From NCBI GenBank assembly GCA_001579985.1, contig LRSR01014189.1, positions 1 through 25,000 on the forward strand: DNA of 25,000 nucleotides, given 5' to 3'. The notes beneath the pieces were generated by a model. The model worked only from the letters and a program-made list of their open reading frames with translations. It made no database searches and had not been told where the DNA came from. Shown piece after piece: positions 19,229-25,000 of the stretch; the first letter of the stretch is position 1; each line of letters begins with the position of its first letter. The stretch comes from Hypsibius dujardini. Its lineage: Eukaryota > Tardigrada > Eutardigrada > Parachela > Hypsibiidae. The position numbers and the translations under genes were made by a program.

Positions 19229-19643
19229 GAAAGTCATGGATGCGCCCACAATATTGGCCGGTGTCGGATTCCACAACAAAAACAGCGCAAATGCCTTTAC
19301 CTCGCCGTGGCGAAGGTCGACGTCCATCCGGATTACCATGAAGGCCTTGGGATTTATCTGAACGACATTGCGATCTTGATTTTGAGCGCTCCGATTCCAA
19401 TTGTACTACATTGCTCTGCCCAGCTCGGAGAGGATCAACCCGCGACTGGGCACGGCGTTGACGGCCGTCGGTTGGGGTCGCTCAACGAGTTCCACCTACA
19501 ACTCCATTTACGCACTGGGGCTGCAGGGTACGACGTTACACGTGCTGGACCAGGCTGTTTGTGGCGCGCGAATCATCACACGCGCCACGCCGTCGAACAG
19601 TGTCATCTGCGTGGTAGACACTTCGGACAGGGCTATTTGTAGG
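19229..19643 (+). pseudogene. Trypsin-like serine protease exon with two frameshifts
   Basis: The exon is bounded by an acceptor CAATATTTTAG (before 19229) and a donor after 19643 (TGTAGG/GTAATT). Three frames together read as an S1 protease: APTILAGVGFHNKNSANAF, then LAVAKVDVHPDYHEG and LNDIAILILSAPIPI, which holds the catalytic Asp in the usual N-D-I-A-x-L setting, then YIALPSSERINPRLG, TALTAVGWG (the A-x-G-W-G strand), LDQAVCGARI and ICVVDTSDRAICR. Shifts fall near 19285-19300 and 19393-19402. The exon stops just before the place where GDSGGP would be encoded, so the Ser exon, and an earlier exon with the catalytic His, would be separate; neither was found. The frameshifts and missing exons argue for a dead fragment. 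Confidence 0.8.
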
Positions 19644-19959
19644 GTAATTATCAAGTAACGGGATTATTTAAAAACCACCCAGTTTGCCTTTTTCAAATTT
19701 ACGTGACCTTAGAAATGGTTACATCGGTAACAGTAATTTCTGGTCACGGTTACAGTGTGGTTCAACATCTGAAACCTCCTCAGCATCCTCGCCACTGATG
19801 ATTTTTATTCTCCATAATATATACTCTTATTTAAAAAAGAAAGATCATGCTTTTTGGAGCAGTTGCGAAAAAGTTATTGCTTTTTGACGTTTAGAAACTG
19901 TGAGCAGTGTTTTTTTTTCGAAATGGACTCTTTTACCCACCCCCTGTTACCAGCCCGTT

Positions 19960-20070
19960 ATTGGGTGACTTTCTGTCCGAATTGTGTAACTGAACATTCA
20001 AAATGTTCGTTAAACCCTCACAATTATAAAACAAAACAAATCAATTTTGTCAAATGATTGTAACCGGTTT
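19960..20070 (+). repeat. Diverged direct repeat, copy 2 (downstream of protease exon)
   Basis: This is the second copy of the segment at 19086-19195. It suggests the protease locus was tandemly duplicated and that the protease exon was lost or never included after this copy. Confidence 0.65.
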
Positions 20071-20829
20071 TTTTCTATTGATCCCCCCATATTTCCGTTT
20101 TCAACTCATTGGATTAGGAAAGTCATTTATCTATCTAATGGTGCATCGCAAAAAATATTGATGAGAGCTATTCTCACAACCCTAAGCAACCTTTTACTTG
20201 GCTTACAACCCGCGCAATCATTTTATTTTCAACTGTTATGCGCGCAACATTTTTTGCCAACAATTTAAAGGAATTTTTAATTATTTTTGCATGGTGCCTC
20301 AAATTTGGTAGCCTTCAGTTCTTGGCAGATCCGGCTAGGTTAGGACTTTACCATTCTAAGCTCCGAAATTCCCTGCGTGAATTTATATTGAAGCTATCAA
20401 TTAATGACCGCATTCGAAGCAAAACCAAGTTTTTCAGACTCCTCACAAGACAAAACTAATCGAATATCCTTGATGGGTTTTGGGAAAAAAAGTTGCCCCC
20501 GTAGTGCAAGGTTGCTTTTCATATTTGGTGAAAAAGGTTGCGCGTTTAACAGTTGATAATTAAAAAGGATGCACGGGTTGTGAGCATAGTAAAAGGTTGC
20601 TTAAGAGTTGCGAGCGCGGTTCCAACCTAAAATATTTTGAAATCCGGAAGTTAGGAAAATCGAGTAACGGAGGGGAGTGTCCTCGTTGCTGGAACCTGCA
20701 AGTCTAAAATATTTGAGTACGGTTGCAGAAAGTAGCTATAGCTCCACCTCGGTCAAATCCAAATTCCAAATCCAAATTCTGTCAAAAAGGTTGTGGTACC
20801 ACACTTACTAAACAGCAGCCACATCTGGG
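20071..20829. other. Intergenic, no gene recognised
   Basis: No coding exon was recognised. The motif AAAGGTTGC, or a close variant, recurs at about 20507, 20533, 20592 and 20786, and once at 17314. The inverted duplication arm carrying the plus kinase copy begins at about 20830. Confidence 0.4.
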
Positions 20830-21008
20830 CATCAAAGTAGTGTGACCGATTTTGCAAGGAATTGATGTGCGGTTCTGTTGTGAAATTGCTGATTTACTGT
20901 GAAGAAATTATCTGCACACACTTTTTATCAAACACTATGCCGAAACTGATGAAGTACTGAAAATAAATTCTTATCGTTAAACCTTAACACATGATAAGCT
21001 TGCGTGAG
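20830..21008 (+). other. Conserved upstream flank and probable 5' untranslated exon of the plus kinase copy
   Basis: This is the inverted counterpart of about 16675-16870. It ends in a conserved donor (GCGTGAG/GTAAGT at 21008). The short coding start seen in the minus copy is not preserved: in the aligned frame the bases before the donor read TGA. The exon is therefore probably untranslated in this copy, with translation starting at 21207. A polypyrimidine stretch and TTTTTTAG at 21192 mark the end of the intron. Confidence 0.45.
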
Positions 21009-21192
21009 GTAAGTTGGGCCGTTGGGATATCGACATGAGCCAAAATCAATACATGCACTCCCAGAATACCTCACAATCAAGCATCACTGAGACAGTCTCT
21101 TTAATAACGTGAACCTGCAAGGGCCTCTGACTTTGAACAATTTCCCCTCGACCTTCCAGCCCACTCGTTCAATTTACTGAGACCTTTTTTAG

Positions 21193-21531
21193 TCTGGTCC
21201 CTGGAAATGGCTGAACTGATTCTTCAGGACCAGGAGGGACGATGTGCGACTTGCGAATTTGATGGACATATACTGGGTTGCGGAAGCTTTGGATTTATCC
21301 GAAAACTTAGTTCGAGTCATGGTCCCATAGACCCGTCGCATGATGCCTTCAACGGGAAAACGGTTCTGAAAACCCTTAGCCATCAATTCAACGAAGAACA
21401 CTTTGTTCACCTCCAAAGACTTACAACTCTTTCCCATCCAAATTTAGTGCGATGCTTAATGGTGGGCTACCCTGTCAACCCAAGTTTGCTTGTACCAAAG
21501 CTCATACATATTATTCTGGAATATTGTGAAG
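21193..21531 (+). CDS. Kinase-like gene, plus copy: N-lobe exon
   Basis: The exon follows TTTTTTAG and ends at a GTAACGG donor. The first in-frame ATG is 21207, in good context (GAAATGG), giving MAELILQDQEGRCATCEFDG, then the glycine loop ILGCGSFGFI, the beta-3 Lys in KTVLKTL, FVHLQRLTTLSHPNLV (His at the helix-C Glu position) and the hinge IILEYCEG. Identity with the minus copy is high throughout, including both borders. The frame is also open upstream of the ATG. Both copies are intact, so both were probably kept under selection or duplicated recently. The gene lies head to head with the minus copy, about 4.3 kb between the first conserved donors. Confidence 0.88.
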
Positions 21532-21622
21532 GTAACGGCCTCAATACATGTCTTGGGCGTAATGTATGCAAAAAATTTATTAATTAAGTACTCTAAAAAC
21601 AAATTAAAGTTTAAATCTGTAA

Positions 21623-21624
21623 TA
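21623..21624. other. Empty TA target site of the 581-bp MITE
   Basis: Flanks here (TTTAAATCTGTAA before, TGTAATGTTTATACAGGG after) match both sides of the MITE in the minus copy with a single TA. This fixes the MITE borders and dates its insertion after the inverted duplication. Confidence 0.8.
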
Positions 21625-21637
21625 TGTAATGTTTATA

Positions 21638-21760
21638 CAGGGTTTACGACGAACATTTACTCAACTTTGAATGGGTCTCTAAATTTTAACGTTGCTCAAA
21701 ACCCTTAAGTTCTTCAGAGTAGATATCTAGATGAGTTGGATTTCATGCAAATTTGAGTTT
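21638..21760 (+). mobile_element. Truncated end of the Tc1/mariner-type element
   Basis: After TA, CAGGGTTTACGACGAACATT and about 100 bp beyond match the right-hand end of the 1.47-kb element in the minus copy (15460 downward), including CAACTTTGAATGGGTC and GCTCAAAACCCTTA. The rest of the element is missing. Homology ends at about the 60-bp palindrome at 21763. The insertion therefore predates the gene duplication and this copy later lost most of it. Confidence 0.7.
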
Positions 21761-21762
21761 TA

Positions 21763-21822
21763 TAAAAGTCAATGAAAATGTTTAGGTTCAGCTGAACCTA
21801 AACATTTTTATTGACTTTTATT
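21763..21822. repeat. 60-bp near-perfect palindrome without spacer
   Basis: ATAAAAGTCAATGAAAATGT (21763 onward) is mirrored by ACATTTTTATTGACTTTTAT ending at 21822. The arms are 30 bp each and differ at one position. It sits at the deletion point of the transposon remnant, 40 bp upstream of an intron acceptor. It would extrude as a cruciform or fold as an RNA hairpin close to the splice site. Confidence 0.95.
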
Positions 21823-21862
21823 GTAAGGTTGGCACTTTTTTACTGTGCAGTATTTTCAACAG

Positions 21863-22504
21863 GTGGGAACCTTCATCAATTGGCGATTAAGGAACCGCAC
21901 AAGATGACGGAGAAGTATATTTTACACTTGGCCGAACAGATTGCCAAAGGCATTCGCTATCTACACACACGGGACCCAATTATAGTCTACGGCGATCTGA
22001 AGGGAGAGAATATCCTGTTTCAGGACACTGCCTTCATGCAAGTGAAAATAGCAGACTTGGATAGTTTTGGAATGTTCAAGGGAAGCCAAACGCTACACGG
22101 ATTCATGAAAAATCCATCCGGATCGCCAACTCACATGTCGCCTGAAATGTTGATGATTTGCGATAAACTGAATAGCCTATCAAATATGGACGAACGGGTT
22201 GGAAGGCGGACCGACATGTACAGTTTCGCATGCTTAATCCTGGAATTGATCAACAAGGGAGAAGTGCCATATACTGACAAAAACAAACTCAGCATTGCCC
22301 AAAATGAATTGTCCTCCCTTCTAGCAATTCGAAATGTGATCAATAAAGGTGGCTCTCCTGACGTGTCAATTCTTTTTTCGGCGCCCAACACAATGCGATA
22401 TTCCCGAGAGCTTCAGGCGCTGCTCAACCAGTGCTTGCATTGCAACCCAGCGGAGCGTCCGGATTGCCATGATCTGCTGGCATGTGTATCGTATCTGAGA
22501 ACCG
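21863..22504 (+). CDS. Kinase-like gene, plus copy: C-lobe exon
   Basis: A 642-nt exon between TATTTTCAACAG and GTGAGT, the same length and phase as 13194-13835 on the minus strand. Landmarks in order: GGNLHQLAIKEP, YILHLAEQIAKGIRYLHTRD, VYGDLKGENILF, VKIADLDSFGMF, GSPTHMSPEM, DMYSFACLILELINKGEVPY and NPAERPDCHDLL. The catalytic-loop Asp, Lys and Asn and the first Asp of the DFG position are kept, but HRD is YGD and DFG is DLD. It has no stop or frameshift. Differences from the minus copy are mostly conservative (for example HCNPAERP against LWNPAERP). Reading through the donor gives the same TGESMYPSPTE tail and TAG as in the minus copy. Confidence 0.9.
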
Positions 22505-22862
22505 GTGAGTCAATGTATCCTTCCCCGACGGAGTAGCTGCGATTTAGGACTCAGTCCGAGCAGCTGCGCGCAATATATGACTCAGCATCTCCCATCTCCC
22601 GTTTTACACGTTTTAAACAAGTTTTAAAAACAGAAAAAAGCAAGCAGATGTCCAATTATCACTGAAAAGAAGCAACAAATACGCAACAGAGATTTGTCGT
22701 TTGATTGATTAATTAACCCAACAAAATGAAAATCCCTTTTCTAAGCCAAGAATCACATAAAGCACAATATTCACACGTCGCACATTAACCAAAAAAATAA
22801 ATAGGCTCTACACACAAAATCCCAAAACAATATTGGGAGTCGAGTGATAAAATAAGCAGGAA

Positions 22863-22920
22863 CTTGTCGGATGGAACGTTATGTTATCTTGAAAGATAAC
22901 ATAACGTTCCATCCGACAAG
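22863..22920. repeat. 58-bp perfect hairpin (28-bp arms, 2-nt loop)
   Basis: CTTGTCGGATGGAACGTTAT at 22863 and ATAACGTTCCATCCGACAAG ending at 22920 are outer parts of two 28-bp arms that match without mismatch around GA. The right arm has counterparts in unit B (from about 24133) and, diverged, in the minus copy (about 12793-12815 region), while the left arm does not. The palindrome was therefore made locally by copying the right arm in inverted orientation. Confidence 0.97.
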
Positions 22921-22982
22921 CTCCTCCACGCTCACTGCGCTGATGATAACTATAATGAATTGTCAACCGTTTTGTTTTCCAG

Positions 22983-23030
22983 ATCCGAAGCGATCCTATT
23001 CTGATGCCGAAACGCAGACTGAAAGTTTCA
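22983..23030 (+). CDS. Kinase-like gene, plus copy: TQT exon A
   Basis: A 48-nt exon between TTGTTTTCCAG and GTATGTACC. It enters and leaves in phase 1, so it can be included or skipped without changing the frame. It encodes PKRSYSDAETQTESF. With the exon at 24222-24274 it forms a tandem pair made by a local duplication. The conserved S-D-A-E-T-Q-T against variable flanks suggests a short linear motif; T-Q-T is the anchor of LC8 dynein light chain ligands, unproven here. Confidence 0.75.
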
Positions 23031-23747
23031 GTATGTACCTAGACGGTAATTTTTTCAACAATAAACAGTATTAAAACATTTATGAGCAGGCGCACAAGAT
23101 ATTCAATGCTCATTTTGTTTCAAATGGATTTATAGCGTTATAGTTATACTTATAGCGTTTCGAGTTTTTAAATTCCGGTCGAACATGCTCATAACGGCAC
23201 CGAAACTGCTGTGCTCATGAAACAGCTTAACCCTTTATCATTAAAAACATGTTATTAGAACTTCGTAAAATTATCTGTGCTTGTGGACCATTTCCGTTTT
23301 GACGAATCATTTCAAGCTTCCATTCCGTATTTGCTATTTGTATTGTAAAAAGTTTTGGGCTTTTCTTTGACCTTCAGCATCTATATCAGGAGAGAAATCT
23401 CTGAGATCTCTGAGTAGTTATCAACAAAATGTGAAGCTTTGCTTCACGGTTGACTGGCTGAGGATTAGTTTCGATGCGGAGTAAGTGGCTAGCGCAAGAT
23501 TCGTCTTGTGCCCAATGCTGCCGAAACGAGTCCGTTCAGGTGTTACTTTCCACAATGTTATTTACAGCTATTATTGGCCGACCATAGATGTCGAAGCTTA
23601 ATCAATGGTGAAAGCATGTTTCGGCATGCAGGAGTTTTATTTTGCAGCTTCAAAAGCGTATATAGCGTATCCTGTAATAATTTGATTTGAATTTAGTAAT
23701 TCAAAATGTTTCCCGTTTTTATTTCTAGAACCGTCGGGAAAAGAATA
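23031..23747. other. Intron between the duplicated TQT exons
   Basis: No coding exon or element was recognised. A 9-bp tandem repeat (ATCTCTGAG twice) lies near 23396-23414. Confidence 0.45.
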
Positions 23748-24274
23748 CCGATATATGACTCGGCATCTCCCATCTCCCGTTTCACACGTTTTAAGCACGT
23801 TTTAAAAAAGTTATTTAAAACAGAAAAAAGCAAGCAGATGTCCAATCATCATCATCACTGAAAAGAAGCAACAAATGAAGCAACAAATACCCAACAGAGA
23901 TTTGTCGTTTGATTGATTAATTAACCCAACAAAATGAAAATCCCTTTTCCAGGCCGAAATTCACATAATTAGCACAAAATTCAAATCCGTCGCACACTAA
24001 CCAAACAAATAAATAAGCTCTGGACACAAAATCCGAAAAACATGCTGGGGTCGAGTGGTAAACAGCAGGGACTACACACAAAATAAAAAACAGTATTGGA
24101 AGTCGAATGATAAAATAAATTTAAATCAGTCAAGATAACATAACGTTCCTTCCGATAAGTTCCTTCAAGCTCGCTGCGCTGCTGATAACTATAATGAATT
24201 GTCAACCGTTTTGTTTTCCAGAACCGGAGTATTCCCATTGTGATGCCGAAACCCAGACAATAACGGTATCGACG
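23748..24274 (+). repeat. Tandem duplication unit B (intron segment plus TQT exon)
   Basis: This is the second copy of unit A (22555-23030). It differs by short insertions such as an additional ATCATC triplet step, a repeated GAAGCAACAAAT and a second CACACAAAAT block. It lacks the left arm of the perfect hairpin. Confidence 0.9.
24222..24274 (+). CDS. Kinase-like gene, plus copy: TQT exon B
   Basis: The exon follows TTTTGTTTTCCAG and probably ends at a GTAGGT donor after 24274; an internal GTATCG donor after 24264 is possible. It encodes PEYSHCDAETQTITVST. It accepts the single base left either by exon A or directly by the C-lobe exon, so both serial inclusion and exclusive use are frame-compatible. 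It ends on a full codon, in phase with the exon at 24489. Reading through instead gives an open tail to a TAA near 24352. Confidence 0.7.
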
Positions 24275-24488
24275 GTAGGTTTGCTCAATCGGGAAGACGC
24301 AACGGTATCGCTGAAAAATGTGGTCTGTTTTGCTCTGTTTGTATTGTTAATTTAATTCGAATTTGTCGATGAGGTCGTCCATATGCCCAGACAAATAGAT
24401 TGCAATTGGGACCATTTCTCGGTCTTTAGGACGATATTCTCCTGCATGACTTTTGGTGGGTCGCATCATAATTTTTGTTTATTTATAG

Positions 24489-24574
24489 GAACAACAAGCG
24501 ATAGCGGCTAAAAACAGCAAGGAGAAGGAGTCTGCTGCCGCGGAGAACCTGCGCATGCAACGCGACACTGTTAG
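24489..24574 (+). CDS. Kinase-like gene, plus copy: last exon, cut by 18S rDNA
   Basis: After TTTATTTATAG the frame opens EQQAIAAKNSKEKESAAAEN, then LRMQRDT: an Ala/Glu/Lys-rich, probably helical segment, in phase with TQT exon B. At about 24571-24575 the sequence changes without a splice site into antisense 18S rDNA; the frame runs a few codons into it and stops at TAA (24594-24596). The true remainder of the gene is therefore missing. Either the rDNA inserted or translocated here, or the join is an assembly error. No matching exon was found in the minus copy. Confidence 0.55.
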
Positions 24575-24928
24575 GAAAGCCTTGTTAGGAACATAACCTA
24601 ACAACAAGCTGATAAGTCAGACACTTGAAAGATCTGGCGCCGATACGAGATCATGCGCTCCGCTTCGGTTATTCAGAGTCACCAATTGACCGACCCGAGG
24701 GCCGGATTGGTCTTGGGCAAATAACTGCGTCCGCTCCACGAGGGAACGGACTGGTTGCATGTATTAGCTCTAGAATTACCACAGTTATCCATGTAAACTG
24801 TACGATCTAGTGAACCATAACTGATTTAATGAGCCATTCGCGGTTTCGCCTTGTTAAAGCAAGTACTGAGACATGCATGGCTTAATCTTTGAGACAAGCA
24901 TATGACTACTGGCAGGATCAACCAGGTA
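24575..24928 (-). rRNA. 18S ribosomal RNA, 5' part only (truncated)
   Basis: Read on the minus strand, the gene starts at 24928 with TACCTGGTTGATCCTGCCAG, the near-universal eukaryotic 18S 5' end. It continues through GTCTCAAAGATTAAGCCATG, TAATTCTAGAGCTAATACAT, CTCTGAATAACC and TTTCAAGTGTCTGACTTATC. Similarity ends at about 24575, after roughly 354 nt of a normal length near 1.8 kb. The next conserved part (GGGTAACGGGGAATC) is absent and replaced by the kinase-gene exon. The present part looks undamaged, but the copy cannot give a complete 18S. Confidence 0.95.
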
Positions 24929-25000
24929 GCAATCGTTCAAGACACGGCCTTTACCCGTCGTCGCGCTGCGGGCGACCGCACGAGTTACTAACCGGCTTAA
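24929..25000 (-). other. External transcribed spacer upstream of the 18S start
   Basis: These 72 bases lie immediately 5' of the 18S start on the minus strand and are less AT-rich than the rest of the window, as expected for the end of the 5' ETS of a pre-rRNA unit. This is an inference from position; ETS sequence is not conserved. Confidence 0.6.

Larger units (their letters stand above)
22555..23030 (+). repeat. Tandem duplication unit A (intron segment plus TQT exon)
   Basis: Unit A (about 22555-23030) matches unit B (about 23748-24274) in direct orientation. Shared stretches include CATCTCCCATCTCCCGTTT, AAGCAAGCAGATGTCCAAT, GTTTGATTGATTAATTAACC and ATGAATTGTCAACCGTTTTG directly before the acceptor. 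The duplication carried the small downstream exon with it. Confidence 0.9.

Noticed and set aside
1-25000. CRISPR array, operons, prokaryotic promoters or phage genes
   Set aside because: There are no regularly spaced repeats, no gene clusters without introns and no Shine-Dalgarno-linked frames; the sequence is eukaryotic.

Overview
This is eukaryotic DNA, most likely from a small invertebrate. Its genes are split by GT-AG introns, its intergenic sequence is AT-rich and full of repeats, and several transposon relics carry eukaryotic target-site duplications (TA, TTA, TTAA). The right end carries the 5' part of an 18S rRNA gene on the minus strand. From memory this 18S looks ecdysozoan, possibly tardigrade; I could not search it.

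Left part (1-11000): mostly non-coding. It holds a tRNA-like element (1533-1613), two large fold-back repeats (2272-2743 and 5084-5479), a frameshifted coding relic on the minus strand (3746-4230), and one convincing minus-strand coding exon (6963-7664). That exon ends in a domain resembling the CBM21 glycogen-targeting domain and contains a 162-bp in-frame tandem duplication. A piggyBac-like element with TTAA flanks follows (9474-10104).

Right part (11100-24600): the main object is a pair of paralogous, intron-containing protein kinase-like genes arranged head to head. The minus-strand copy (exons from 16687 down to about 11101) and the plus-strand copy (exons from about 21000 to 24570) share exon borders, splice phases and a kinase exon of identical length (642 nt). 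The homology extends several hundred bases upstream of each gene, so this is an inverted duplication around a unique centre of about 4 kb. Intron 2 of the minus copy was enlarged by a 1.47-kb Tc1/mariner-type element and a 581-bp TA-flanked element; the plus copy preserves the empty site of the latter. Its next large intron carries a 689-bp fold-back. In the plus copy a small symmetric exon encoding a D-A-E-T-Q-T motif is tandemly duplicated, and two near-perfect palindromes lie in its introns. Its last recognisable exon runs directly into truncated antisense 18S rDNA.

Centre (17000-20800): a 132-bp PIF/Harbinger-like MITE with TTA duplications, and one exon of a trypsin-like serine protease with two frameshifts, flanked by a diverged direct repeat.

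Both kinase copies keep open reading frames, but the catalytic motifs are unusual (HRD is YGD, DFG is DLD, the helix-C Glu position is probably His). They may be atypical kinases or pseudokinases. No CRISPR, operon or prokaryotic feature is present.
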